From Streptomyces massasporeus (GTDB lineage: Bacteria > Actinomycetota > Actinomycetes > Streptomycetales > Streptomycetaceae): DNA of 64,000 nt. The stretch is taken from the NCBI RefSeq assembly GCF_014648995.1, contig NZ_BMSE01000032.1:1-64000 (forward strand), written 5' to 3'. Shown here one piece after another: positions 35,223 through 44,165 of this stretch. Each line of letters begins with the position of its first letter. Position 1 is the stretch's first letter. The notes beneath the pieces were generated by a model. It was not told the DNA's origin. It searched no databases and saw only the letters and a list, made by a program, of their open reading frames with translations. The translations under genes were made by a program, and so were the position numbers.

Positions 35223-35632
35223 TCAGCTCGTCTTCTTGCCCCTGTGCTGGTGGAACGCCTCGATCGACTTCCGCACCTCCGATGCCCGGTCCCACTCCGC
35301 TGTGTGCTCGCCGACGTCGTCCGGGGCGGCAAGACGCGGCGCAGCGATGTGACGGGTGCTTCAAGGAGAACGTCCTGGGCGTGGGGACCGAGCTTGGCGT
35401 AGGACCAGCCGGTTTCGTCGTCCCAGGACGTCCGGACCCCGCCCCGCGTGCCGGTGCTGCTGACGGCCCAGACCAGGAGCCCGGAGATCGCTGCGCGGCG
35501 GTCGGTCTCGTAGTAGGGGCGCAGGGCGATGCCGGCCCGGACAATCCCGGGCGGGATGCCGCGGTCGGTGAGCGCCTGGTCGACGGCACTCACGTAGGGC
35601 CAGTGCACCTGTGCCAGGACGCCCCGGCCCAT
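35223..35632 (-). pseudogene. Decayed second copy of the 18.8-kb conserved protein
   Basis: The minus strand encodes VHWPYVSAVDQALTDRGIPP, ALRPYYETDRRAAISGLLVW and TSWDDETGWSYAKLGPHAQD, nearly the same as the protein at 18787-19263. After VTSLRRV the frame breaks because about 45 bases are missing around 35312-35340; the original end (WDRASEVRKSIEAFHQHRGK, then a stop at 35223-35225) survives in another frame. DNA similarity extends past the stop on both copies. Confidence 0.8.
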
Positions 35633-35958
35633 GTCAGTGACCTCGCCGAGTTGGGCTGATCCAGGCCAGGGCCCCCCGGAACTGGCCTTCGAGGTGCGCG
35701 CAGATAGACGATGACGGGCTCGTACTGGCGGGCGTTACGGGCTTCGATCAGCCATGCCCGATGCTTCGCGTCCCGCCTCTCGCCGCGGCCCACAAGCCCC
35801 AGTGGAGGCAGCGGGCGTCGGTGGCCGGGCTTCTCCCACAGCCCACGTGCCTCTGCATCCTTCGAACGGGTGAAGGTCCTCCTTCCCCGCAACCACCGAA
35901 CACGGGGCGCGTGTCCCGCACAGGTGACACCACCCGCTCAACAATGGGGAGCCCGCTC

Positions 35959-36453
35959 TTGCGCAAGAACCTCGTCACGGCTGCCGCTGTTACGGCCGGC
36001 GCACTGACCACCCTGACCCTGGTGCCGGCACACGCGGCCGAGTACAGCTCGGCGTTGAAGATCCGCGGAGTCCAGTACGACGCGCCGGGCCGGGACTCCA
36101 ACAGCTGCTCCTCGGGCAACACCGACCAGGAGTACCTGACGGTGAAGAACTACTCGTCCCGCTCGACGATCAACCTCAAGGGCTACGTCGTCAAGGACGC
36201 CACCGGCAACCGCTTCACCTTCACCAGCAGCCACTACCTGCAGCCCGGCGACTATGTAAAGCTGCGCGGCGGCCACGGCACCGACTCCGACACGAACAAC
36301 GTCGTCTACCGCGACAACTGCAACTTCCTGTGGAACAACGACAAGGACACCATCTACCTGTACAAGCCCACAGGCAGCCGAGCCGACGTCCACGCCTACA
36401 CCAGCCGCAGCAACGATTCTGACGGCAACGGCTACATCAACTTCCACAGCTGA
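35959..36453 (+). CDS. Secreted lamin-tail-domain protein, intact copy
   Basis: TTG 35959 follows GGGGAGC with about six bases of spacing and is preferred over ATG 35944; it gives 164 residues. The signal peptide (LRKNLVTAAAVTAGALTTLT, cleavage after AHA) is clear. The mature domain reads LKIRGVQYDAPGRDSNSCSS, QEYLTVKNYSSRSTINLKGY, TGNRFTFTSSHYLQPGDYVK and NCNFLWNNDKDTIYLYKPTG, the lamin-tail beta-sandwich. Two Cys probably form a disulphide. It is a paralogue of the protein at 2.5 kb. Exported; role unknown. Confidence 0.8.
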   Translation: MRKNLVTAAAVTAGALTTLTLVPAHAAEYSSALKIRGVQYDAPGRDSNSCSSGNTDQEYLTVKNYSSRSTINLKGYVVKDATGNRFTFTSSHYLQPGDYVKLRGGHGTDSDTNNVVYRDNCNFLWNNDKDTIYLYKPTGSRADVHAYTSRSNDSDGNGYINFHS

Positions 36454-36688
36454 GACCACCCCAGCCAACTCTGGGCCAACTGCCACTGAGCCCACCCCGG
36501 CTCACCTGGGGCGACGCTGCTGCAAGGTGCCAGGACCGCGCCCCAGGCCACCGCTACCCGGCGATCGGAGCGACACCGAGCCCGCACGACCCAGCTGCCT
36601 TCGCTCGCGCGCCGTGTCTCGGGTGACGCTGGCCGTCAAGAGGAGGACTGCTGTGGTCCTCGGGGCACCCGAAGGGACCAGGAGATCC

Positions 36689-37045
36689 ATGGGTGAGAAA
36701 AAGGGACATCGGTATGACGATGGCGGCCATGCAGCTCGGCCAGGCAACGCACATGCCCGCCGATTCAAGCGCGGCTCCGGCAAGCTTGTGCGCCTGTACC
36801 GCCGCTACCACGCCTGGCGTGCCCCGTTCCCGCTGTGGGCGCGGATCGGGTGCGACGTCTTGTTCTGGGCCCTCACCGCCGCGGCGGCCTACGTCGCGAT
36901 CGGCAGCCTGTGCGGCGCAATCCTCATCGCAGCTCCCCTACTCGGGTTCCTCGGACTCGCATCGAGCAAAGAGCACGACGACGGCATCGACTGGAGCGAC
37001 CACCGCATGGGAGGACAGCCCAAAAACCCCGGGCCCAAGATCTAA
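36689..37045 (+). CDS. Small membrane protein, unknown
   Basis: 118 residues from ATG 36689 with GGAG a few bases upstream. A basic, His/Arg-rich N-terminus (KKGHRYDDGGHAARPGNAHA) precedes two hydrophobic helices (VLFWALTAAAAYVAIGSLCG and AILIAAPLLGFLGLA) and an acidic tail (KEHDDGIDWSDHRMGG). Family not recognised. Confidence 0.5.
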   Translation: MGEKKGHRYDDGGHAARPGNAHARRFKRGSGKLVRLYRRYHAWRAPFPLWARIGCDVLFWALTAAAAYVAIGSLCGAILIAAPLLGFLGLASSKEHDDGIDWSDHRMGGQPKNPGPKI

Positions 37046-37164
37046 TGCTGCCTCTCCTCACCCCTGGGCACTCGATTGCGACGAGCTGGCGCGTACCCCG
37101 CTCTGCGGGCTGCGCGCACCGGTCGCGCTCGGAGCTTGCCCGAAGGTCAAGGGGAACGGTCCTG

Positions 37165-37207
37165 CAGACCGCTCCTCATGTACTTCACGTCAATGAGGAG
37201 CGGTCTG
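37165..37207 (-). terminator. Terminator of the winged-helix pair
   Basis: A perfect 15-bp stem (37165-37179 with 37193-37207) and a 13-base loop, eight bases past the stop at 37215. The stem-loop contains one copy of the CTCATGTAC motif that recurs upstream of the same genes. Confidence 0.75.
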
Positions 37208-37214
37208 TGGGACG

Positions 37215-37529
37215 TCAGGTTGCACGGCGGAGGGGGACGACGACGTTCTCGCCCATCCGCTTGGGGTCAAGCCGGTAGTACCTGATGTGGCCGAGCCTCT
37301 CGGTCTCCTCGAGCCAGCCGGCTTCGATGACCTGCTTGCGGGTGCGGGAGAAGACGGGTGCGGCCATTCCGACGAGTTTGGCCAGGTTGGCGGCGGTCTC
37401 GAGTACGGCTCCGGACCGGTCGGTCGGGTGCAGGGCGTACAGCATGACGACGAGGCGCTGGTTGGCGGTCATGCCGGCCGTCTTCTCAAGCAGCTCGAGG
37501 TTCTTCTGCTTGTCGTCGCTGCTGATCAC
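37215..37529 (-). CDS. Winged-helix protein 2 of a RepL-like pair
   Basis: GTG 37529 (GGGAGG five bases upstream) overlaps the stop of the preceding gene by four bases, giving 104 residues. It is a compact winged helix: KTAGMTANQRLVVMLYALHP, ETAANLAKLVGMAAPVFSRT, RKQVIEAGWLEETERLGHIR and YYRLDPKRMGENVVVPLRR. Together with the upstream gene it resembles the DNA-binding part of small replication or partition systems. Function is inferred only from the fold and pairing. Confidence 0.6.
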   Translation of the reverse strand: MISSDDKQKNLELLEKTAGMTANQRLVVMLYALHPTDRSGAVLETAANLAKLVGMAAPVFSRTRKQVIEAGWLEETERLGHIRYYRLDPKRMGENVVVPLRRAT

Positions 37530-37978
37530 TGGGCCTCCCACCGTGCAGGCACGTTCTCGTTGAATCCGGGGATGTCGGGCGGGTTGCACGTCTTCACCGC
37601 TTCACGCTGCTCGAGCCCGGTTCCGTGGAAGGCGATGTAGGGGCTGATCCGGTAGAAGTTGTAGTTGCCGATGCGTCCGCGGACGATCAGGATGCGGTGC
37701 TTGGCCAGCTTCCGGTTGATCTTCCCGACAGCGTCGGTGGACATCCCCACCCGCTTGGCGATGTCGGCCCCGGTGGCCCTCAACGGTTCCATGCCCTCGG
37801 GCGATACACCGATCCACCACAGGACGAGGAATTTCTGGCTGGGCGTGAACGCCTTCGATTCGGTGATCGCCTCGACGCGCGCCTTGTCAACCTGCGTGTG
37901 CCTGCCGGAGAAGGCGTACGGCGCGTAGGGGACCGCCTCGCCCGTCTCGGCATCAACCAGCCTGCGTACTGCTCCCAA
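37526..37978 (-). CDS. RepL-like winged-helix protein
   Basis: 150 residues: RRLVDAETGEAVPYAPYAFS, then FTPSQKFLVLWWIGV, LRATGADIAKRVGMSTDAVG and YNFYRISPYIAF. The 'D..TGE' opening and 'Y.(I/L)(N/S)PY..F' ending recall RepL-type plasmid replication initiators, which are winged-helix proteins. It is coupled to a second winged-helix gene. Repeated CTCATGTAC motifs lie upstream (38047-38060 inverted; 38150-38169) and in the downstream terminator. This could be a remnant or working replicon-control module of a plasmid-like element. Confidence 0.5.
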   Translation of the reverse strand: MGAVRRLVDAETGEAVPYAPYAFSGRHTQVDKARVEAITESKAFTPSQKFLVLWWIGVSPEGMEPLRATGADIAKRVGMSTDAVGKINRKLAKHRILIVRGRIGNYNFYRISPYIAFHGTGLEQREAVKTCNPPDIPGFNENVPARWEAQ

Positions 37979-38046
37979 CGGTCCCTCCGTGCACGGGGGT
38001 TGTTCAACGGTTCATGAGAGGCGGCTGCAAGGCCGACTAGATGAAC

Positions 38047-38169
38047 TTAACGTACATGAGCAGGAAGTCAATCAACCGTGCCTGTCGGCCGTGTCGCCTG
38101 CTGACATGCCCAGGATTCGCACCATCCAGCCGCACCGCATCGCCGAACTCTCATGTACGTCACGTCAAT
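38047..38169. repeat. Inverted CTCATGTACGT motifs upstream of the RepL-like pair
   Basis: TTAACGTACATGAG (38047-38060) and CTCATGTACGTCACGTCAAT (38150-38169) form an 11-bp inverted repeat about 90 bases apart. A third copy, CTCATGTACTTCACGTCAAT, is at 37175-37194 in the terminator loop. They may be sites for the winged-helix proteins. Confidence 0.5.
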
Positions 38170-38329
38170 CTACTCCGGCTGCAGGATCGTGGTACTCAGA
38201 TCCTTCTGCCGGGGTGCCAGTTCTCAGGACCGCTATCCGGGTCTGTCAGATCGTGGTGCACGTTTCATGGCACTGTGTGACACGACTGAAGGATCTGTTC
38301 ACTCAGGTCTCCTGATCGCCCTCTGCTGC

Positions 38330-38356
38330 CGGAGGAACTGCCTGCCAGTTCCTCCG
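38330..38356. terminator. Hairpin, likely terminator
   Basis: A perfect 11-bp stem (CGGAGGAACTG with CAGTTCCTCCG) and a CCTGC loop. No intact gene is near; it may belong to a lost transcription unit. Confidence 0.5.
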
Positions 38357-39613
38357 ATCTTGCTTGTTCGAGGTATTTACGCAGGTCAGAGGCCAACGAG
38401 TGGCCGCGCTCTCTTACCTCAGTAGGAGCCCCGCCGTGCGCACCACGGCACAGGCAACGCCGAACACTTCAGTACGGCAGGAGTCAGGCTCACCTAGTCG
38501 AACCTGTGGCATTAGGACGAACGGACCGGAAGTCCACCACCCGAGCGCCCTTCCGGTCTGCAGTCGAACAATCGACTTGGACCCCCGACCACACAAGTGG
38601 TGCCAGTCTCCCGGACCTCCGCCACCCGTACCCCGCCGCTTTCCGGCGCGTATGGTCTCGGCCACCACGAAACGGATTCGCGCCGGGAAGTGGCGGGGGC
38701 AGCGGGGTCCAGGGGCCGGCGAAGGCCCCTGGTACCACGCTGCTCAGCCACCCTTCGAAGTGGTCGTCAACCAGCAGTCTGACGACGGCAATAGCACCCA
38801 CCGCCCGAGGTCGTGACCCGCACTCAAGTACCTACCTGCACCAGCAAGAGAGTTCTGCAGGGATCACCAAGCACTGTCTGGAGCCGGACCCTGCCAGGAC
38901 CTCACGGTCGCAGTTCACCGGTGACGAGGCCCAGGTACTGATTCTCCGAACGCGGGTTGCGCACGAAGTCGCTGACCCACATGGTCAACCACCTCAAGGC
39001 CCCCGACACGTTCGTGTGGCCGCTGAACTTGCCTACCGACGGCATCCGGCCCCTGCGGGCCCGAGACGCCCGCACCAGCACCGACTTCGACCCCACCCAG
39101 ACGCGGCCAAGACGCCCCGGCCCCTGAGGCCCAGCCGGCCCTCCGGCTAGTCAGCTGAACCACCGCCCACCCTGGGCACCACACAGCGGCCCCCGACTCG
39201 GAGGGCGCCGTCGTCGTTCTCAGCGAGAACGGAGCAGCATGCCGGTAGCGCCAGCTACACCGGATCGTTTTCCAGAAGCAGAAGAAGCCGGCGCCACCTG
39301 CTGCACCAACCAGTGTCGTCCTCCGGCCAATGCAGCGTGCTACGCGGGCTCATGCAAATGCTGCGCTGCACCCACGCCGTGAGTCCGAGATTGAGGAGCG
39401 CCAATCTCCTCGCGCACCAGCGTCCGGTGTCGGCCTCGTGGTGTCGGACACATCACCGCCGCCTGTGCGGCCCCGCCGGATCCAGCGGGGCGGTGCGGAC
39501 GATCTGGCGGACCACCGCGCGCACCGTGGGCTCATGAGGGTCTGGAGTCCGTTGTGGCCAGGTGCGGTGAGTGGCGGCTGATCATGTGGCGCTGGAGGAA
39601 CGGCGAGTGGAAC
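38357..39613. other. Non-coding or decayed stretch
   Basis: About 1.25 kb with only Arg/Pro/Ser-rich out-of-phase open frames and no ribosome sites. No family resemblance was seen. Probably degraded DNA between IS remnants. Confidence 0.45.
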
Positions 39614-39735
39614 CTGCTCGCTCCGCTGTCACGGGTCTGGGCCGACGGCGGCTACACCGGCCACCTCACTGCCCGGACCACCCAGCACCTCGGAGTCGTC
39701 CTCGACATCGTCCGCCGCAGCGTTGATACGGCCTG
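39614..39735 (+). pseudogene. IS5-family transposase internal fragment
   Basis: The plus strand encodes LAPLSRVWADGGYTGHLTAR, then LGVVLDIVRRSVDTA. VWADGGYTG...L.(I/L)(E/D)IVRR is the second-Asp region of IS5-type transposases (usually followed by GF.VLPRRWVVERTF, absent here). About 40 codons remain. Confidence 0.7.
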
Positions 39736-39792
39736 TCTCGGCACGCCAGCCACGCCCGGTGCTTGCCCACCGAGGACCTGCTCGGGCGTCCG

Positions 39793-40398
39793 TCAGGGAA
39801 GCAGGCCCGTGTGTGCGAGGGCGGCCGCGCTCAGAATGGCGATGGCCTCCTGGTCACGCCGACGCCAGGCGTCGGCGAAGCCGCCGGGCGGGGTCGGCAA
39901 CTTGACGAGGGCGGCCGGTGGACCGGTGAGAGCACGTAGGGCGAGCAGGTCGGCACCGCCCGGCGCGTCGGTGAGGCGACGGACGATCATGCTGCGACGA
40001 ATCCAGAGCAGACGCGGAGGCAGCCACAGCACCAGGATCAGGAGCACCAGGACGACAACGAGAGCCGTGGTGGCCACATCGGCGATTTGAGTGACGGTCT
40101 CCTGGAACGATGCGCCCGCATCCGCGAAATCGGTGCTGGCGTCGGCCGCGGATTGGAGCGGCTTCTTCAGCACATCGCCGACGAACGGTACGTTCGACGC
40201 CGCGTCCCCGGCGTTACCGAGGTCCTCGGCGAGGCCGTGTCCGGAGCTCTCAACCTTTTGCCCCGGCTCGGCCAACAGCATGATCGTGTCCCGGACAAAG
40301 AAGGCCACCCACACCGTGGTAGCGATCAGAGCCACGGCGATCAGGTCCACGAGCACCTGGCGGTTCCGGCGTGCGGGAGTCTGGGCGTAGAGGCGCAA
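39793..40398 (-). CDS. Membrane protein, two helices, unknown
   Basis: 201 residues from ATG 40398: MRLYAQTPARRNRQVLVDLI, a first helix (AVALIATTVWVAFFVRDTIM), a Ser/Ala/Asp-rich extracellular loop, a second helix (TTALVVVLVLLILVLWL) and a basic cytoplasmic region (LLWIRRSMIVRRLTD) ending in a helical tail. The layout is of a widespread Streptomyces membrane protein without known role. No operon partner is visible. Confidence 0.7.
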   Translation of the reverse strand: MRLYAQTPARRNRQVLVDLIAVALIATTVWVAFFVRDTIMLLAEPGQKVESSGHGLAEDLGNAGDAASNVPFVGDVLKKPLQSAADASTDFADAGASFQETVTQIADVATTALVVVLVLLILVLWLPPRLLWIRRSMIVRRLTDAPGGADLLALRALTGPPAALVKLPTPPGGFADAWRRRDQEAIAILSAAALAHTGLLP

Positions 40399-40843
40399 CG
40401 GCGAGGTCCTGTCCGGTTCAGAGAGTCGAGGAGAATCGGCCGCCCCGCCGGCGACTCGGCTGGCCGGTCGTCGGAACCCAGTCTTCCATCGCGCTCACCG
40501 GGGAGACGTGCAAGACGCGCACCATGGGCGGTCCGGCGACCACCTGTCGCCACGCAAGTTGGCCCTGTCCGCCAGGCAGCACCGGTTTTGGGTCAGCCTC
40601 ATTGGGCCCATCTGAAGTCGTGTCCCGGCATCTACGGCCAGCGGCCTGAGCTGCGGACGCGCGAGTCCGACGTGGCGACCAGGATCGCCAAGCCCTGTTA
40701 CGAGGGGCACGAGGGCGAGTTTCCGGCTGGACGGGCGGCTGTCCGCGGCGCGCTGAAGTACGTCTTGGATGAGAAGGCCGACCCAAGTCACCCGCGCTCC
40801 GATCGACTACGAGGCGAGATGGGCGGGCGGCTCGTGGGGCAGG
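40399..40843. other. Intergenic region, no gene seen
   Basis: About 440 bases between the membrane protein and the winged-helix gene. Frames are out-of-phase; nothing recognisable. Confidence 0.4.
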
Positions 40844-41407
40844 ATGGTCACGTCGATCACGAAGGGGCGGGGCGTGCGGCTGACTATCGACACCGAGGCC
40901 GACAGCTACGAGCAGGCGATCGCGGCCGTGCAGGCGGCTTACGGGCTCCGTCCCGATGTCCCGGCCGGCTGGCCCGACGCACCGGTATCCGAGCCCCGAC
41001 CTGGGCCGGACGACCTGGACGAGGACGATCTTGGGGGCGGTTGGACGGACCGCCATCTGTTCCAGATGATCGCAGCCCTCATGCCCAGGGCCCGAGCGGT
41101 ACTGCGTCGCATCGTGGAGATGGGCGGCACGGCCTCGTACGACGAGGTCCAGCAATACTTCGCCGTTCACCCAACAAACCCAATACCGCGGACCAAGATC
41201 GGTGGGACCCTAACGAGCGTCAAGGCGGTGCAGCGCCACGTCGGCCCAGAGGGTGCGGCCCATTTGCTCCAGCGAGATGAGCGAGCGCGGCTCTACAAGA
41301 TCGAGCGGGCCCTGGTGGACGGGCTCATGCGGGCTTTCGCCCTTGCTGACCTCCGCCCAGACCTGATGCGCCGTGATCCACACGCACAGGAGCCTAGCCT
41401 CATCTGA
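40844..41407 (+). CDS. Winged-helix-type hypothetical protein
   Basis: ATG 40844, after GGGGCAGG, gives 187 residues. MVTSITKGRGVRLTIDTEAD then SYEQAIAAVQAAYGL, an acidic linker (PDDLDEDDLGGG), and a helical C-terminus (FQMIAALMPRARAVLRRIVE, GGTASYDEVQQYFAV, RTKIGGTLTSVKAVQRHV) that looks like a winged helix. A fragment of a paralogue (YEQAIAAAQAAYGLLPDV) survives at 55.0 kb next to the CRISPR array. Function unknown; DNA binding is likely. Confidence 0.6.
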   Translation: MVTSITKGRGVRLTIDTEADSYEQAIAAVQAAYGLRPDVPAGWPDAPVSEPRPGPDDLDEDDLGGGWTDRHLFQMIAALMPRARAVLRRIVEMGGTASYDEVQQYFAVHPTNPIPRTKIGGTLTSVKAVQRHVGPEGAAHLLQRDERARLYKIERALVDGLMRAFALADLRPDLMRRDPHAQEPSLI

Positions 41408-41522
41408 ACAAAGCCCTACCGGGTCCGGCTACGTCACCAGTGCCGCCAGTTGGCCGGCGGCGCGTGCACCGCGCCTCTGGAAGCCAGGCGTCTGCTCTCC
41501 CCTACACACCGCCAGTTCGCCG

Positions 41523-42485
41523 TCATGCGGGCTGCGACGTCTGTCTCATCGACGGCCCCTCCATAAGGCGCTCTGCAAGGTGGAGTAGATCTGCTAGGTG
41601 CAGCACCCGTCCGTCGAAGCCTGGGAGGGGGACATGGAGCGGTTGGGTCCAGTGGGCGGGGATTGCGTCCAGCCCGTAGTACGCCCCAGCGAGGCCTCCG
41701 GTCACCGCGGCGACGGTGTCCGTGTCACCGCCGAGGTCGATCGCCGCGCGTATTGCGTCTTCGAAGTCGTTGGTGGTGCGTAGGGCCCAGACGGCTGAGC
41801 CCAGGCAGGGCCAGACGGCGCCGTTGAACTCGGTTGCCTGATCGGGGTGCCAGTCGGGGGCGAGGACGGTGGCGTAGCGGCCGCGGTGGTCGGGGTGGAC
41901 AAGGGCCAGGATCTCCGGGAGCGCGGCGAGGGGGTCGGTGTCCTCGAGCGTAAGGCGGATGAGTTCGTGGAAGATCGCGGTGCCCTCCCAGGCCGCGCGG
42001 TCGCCGTGAGTGAGGGCGGCGATACGGTGAGCCGCGTCCATGGTGGCTTTCTGGCCGGCGGGGGCGAAGTGGACCGCAGAGGTAGAGGCCCGCATCAAGG
42101 AGCCGTTTCCCGCTGCTCGTTGGTTGACCTGGAAATGAATCGCGGCGGCGAGGTCCCAGGGCATGCCGTTGGTCAGGACGTCTTCCGTCTGCAGACCGAT
42201 GTCCTTCGGTTCTGATGCCGCCCACCGCTGGAAGCGGGCGAAGATGTCCGGCAGATCCAGCCCGCCCCGCCCCAGCAGGGACTCCGCGACCAGGACGGCC
42301 ATCTGCGTGTCGTCAGTGGCCTCGCCGGGGTCCCAGCCACCACCTCCGCACATCTCGCCACCGGCACCGGGCGCGGGAAACTGCGCGGAGAACGCTCCCG
42401 GGGAGCCAAACTCGAAGGGGGCGCCCAGGGCATCGCCCACGGCTGAGCCGACGACCGCGCCGGCCGCACGCTGAATCCGCATCAT
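41523..42485 (-). CDS. ADP-ribosylglycohydrolase
   Basis: 320 residues. The family's metal-binding blocks are all present: GAVVGSAVGDALGAPFEFG at the start, GEATDDTQMAVLVAESLL, NGSLMRAS around residue 130, and AIDLGGDTDTVAAVTGGLAG near the end. These enzymes use two Mg ions to remove ADP-ribose from proteins, DNA or small molecules. Length and motif order match the DraG/ARH family. It could reverse a toxin or a cellular modification. It stands alone between unrelated genes. Confidence 0.92.
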   Translation of the reverse strand: MMRIQRAAGAVVGSAVGDALGAPFEFGSPGAFSAQFPAPGAGGEMCGGGGWDPGEATDDTQMAVLVAESLLGRGGLDLPDIFARFQRWAASEPKDIGLQTEDVLTNGMPWDLAAAIHFQVNQRAAGNGSLMRASTSAVHFAPAGQKATMDAAHRIAALTHGDRAAWEGTAIFHELIRLTLEDTDPLAALPEILALVHPDHRGRYATVLAPDWHPDQATEFNGAVWPCLGSAVWALRTTNDFEDAIRAAIDLGGDTDTVAAVTGGLAGAYYGLDAIPAHWTQPLHVPLPGFDGRVLHLADLLHLAERLMEGPSMRQTSQPA

Positions 42486-42596
42486 TCGCGCAGGCTATCC
42501 GCGCCGCGCCGACGGCCGCACGGCCCAATTTCCTTCCACTGCTACCCGATCCACAGGCGGCGAACGGGTCTCGTCCACGGATGTGCACCGCCTGAG

Positions 42597-43170
42597 TCAG
42601 GTCGTAGCCAGCCATGCCAAGTACCAGTCTCGGAAGTCCGGCCCCGGCGTCAGGCCGCCCCAGTCAGGATCGTCGAACCAGACGCGACCAGCGTCTTTCC
42701 CCGTGACGACCAGGCGGTGGAACGTGCCGCAACCGCACTCCCCGATGACCAGGCTCCCTTCGACCGAGTAGTTGGCGTCGCCGCCCTTCCCCGGCCCCCG
42801 CCACTCGTTGGTGTGCGGAAACGGAGTGGACAGGAAGCCCGCATGTCGGCCCTCTTCTCGAAGGTCGTGCAGAGCCTCTTCGCCATCTACTTCCTCTGTA
42901 AGGCCAAGGAGCCCATAGTCCGGTCCCGCTCCCCCGTCGGCGACATCCTTGAGGAAGCTCCGGTAGGAAGCGGGGAGCCCGACACCATGCTGCTGCTCGA
43001 ACAGCCCGATCGTGTCCTCCGCCAGAGGAGGCCGAAGTCGATAACTAATTGTGAGGACCCGAAACGCTGACGCCGAGGGTCTTCTTGGGCCACGGCGGCA
43101 ACACGGGCACGGACCGCAGCGCCGTCCCAGAACGCCCCGCGGTCAGCATCTTCACTGGTCACAGCAGCAC
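42597..43170 (-). pseudogene. SMI1/KNR4 (SUKH) family protein, frameshifted
   Basis: Reading leftward, one frame has AAVRARVAAVAQEDPRRQRF then GSSQ; the expected continuation lies in another frame: YRLRPPLAEDTIGLFEQQHG, VGLPASYRSFLKDVADGGAG, LVIGECGCGTFHRLVVTG and DFRDWYLAWLATT, stop at 42597-42599. This is the SMI1/KNR4 fold (PPL.E..I..FE..HG..LP..YR.FL...G.GG.GP). One small insertion or deletion near 43040-43055 separates the halves. SUKH proteins commonly protect against polymorphic toxins. Confidence 0.8.
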
Positions 43171-43493
43171 AGTACTGGCGTTCGTTCGCGTCACCGCAGC
43201 TCGATGTGAGGTTTGGGACCAGACCGGCATCGGGGCTGCCGCCGGGCTTCGTCCCGTCCAGGCCGACCTTCACCGTCGCTTCGCCGAGTGGAGCCGACAA
43301 GGGAGCCGGCGGCCGAGCGTCGCGCCTGCCACGTCGTGCCCGGGGCGAGCACGAACCGTACGAGCGCCTGGCCGCTGCCGGTAGCTGTCCGGCCTGCCCT
43401 CTCTTACAACCTGGGAGACTCGCGGCGGCCGCGACCACGAGCCTGGCAATTGCCGCAGCACAAGAACGACCCGGCCTCTAAGTGCTGCCGAGG
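43171..43493. other. Intergenic region, no gene seen
   Basis: About 320 bases upstream of the SUKH pseudogene. Frames are out-of-phase; nothing recognisable. Confidence 0.4.
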
Positions 43494-43524
43494 CCCGCAC
43501 CGAACTCGGTGTTCGGTGCGGGCC
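43494..43524 (-). terminator. Terminator after the 43.5-46.4 kb gene pair
   Basis: A perfect 13-bp stem GCCCGCACCGAAC / GTTCGGTGCGGGC with loop TCGGT, 17 bases past the stop at 43542. Confidence 0.8.
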
Positions 43525-43541
43525 CTGAGGCGTAGCGGCCG

Positions 43542-44165
43542 TCAGTCCAAGGGCGGTCCGAGACGGATCTTGGAGTTGCAGGCAACGTCCTGTCGGTACT
43601 CGGTGCCGTCCTGGCGGTAGTAGTAGCGGCATCCGGTCAGATCGCCGGTGACCTTGCCGGTGACGCGGACTCGGGCTGCCCAGAAGACGTCGCCGGGTTC
43701 GTGCGCTGGTACGAGGGACGGCCGGCTGGAGTGATCCGGCAGTTTCGTCAGGTTGGGTACGCCGGGTGAGCCCTTGACGGGGGAGGCGCTCAGCGGGTGT
43801 CCGTCGGTGTCTTCGTGGCTGAGGGCTTTGTAGCCGACGATCTTGAGTCCTTGGGGAACCTGCGTGATCTCACCGCGCAGCAGTGTCAGCGGCTGGTCGG
43901 AGACGTTGTCGGCGGTGGGCAGTGGGACCCAGTACTCGTTGCCGACCTGCGTGTGAGGGCTCGTCACCTCGAGCCCGGCCTGGATGTCACCGTCGAGTGC
44001 GTTGCCGACTCGGTAGCCGTCTTCATAGCTGTCCTTGGAAAGGAACCAGATGGTCGCAGCGCTGACGGCCACGGCGCTCACCAGGACGACCAGGAGGCCG
44101 CGCCTGCTGCGGGCTGGCCTACTTGGAGTAGAAGACTCCGGCCTTTCCACCGCTGATGGAGCCAT
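43542..44165 (-). CDS. Membrane-anchored exported protein, unknown
   Basis: ATG 44165 follows GGGGGAAAA directly and lies inside the end of the upstream gene (47-base overlap), so the two are cotranscribed. 207 residues: a Ser/Arg-rich cytoplasmic head, one hydrophobic helix (RGLLVVLVSAVAVSAATIWF), then an extracytoplasmic beta-rich domain (YWVPLPTADNVSDQPLTLLR, GEITQVPQGLKIVGYKALS, ARVRVTGKVTGDLTGCRYYY). Two Cys near the end may pair. Family unknown; it probably works with the large secreted protein encoded just upstream. Confidence 0.65.
   Translation of the reverse strand: MAPSAVERPESSTPSRPARSRRGLLVVLVSAVAVSAATIWFLSKDSYEDGYRVGNALDGDIQAGLEVTSPHTQVGNEYWVPLPTADNVSDQPLTLLRGEITQVPQGLKIVGYKALSHEDTDGHPLSASPVKGSPGVPNLTKLPDHSSRPSLVPAHEPGDVFWAARVRVTGKVTGDLTGCRYYYRQDGTEYRQDVACNSKIRLGPPLD

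Noticed and set aside
38506..39150. Rightward 214-residue frame
   Set aside because: Pro/Arg/Ser-rich with no recognisable motif or ribosome site; probably non-coding.
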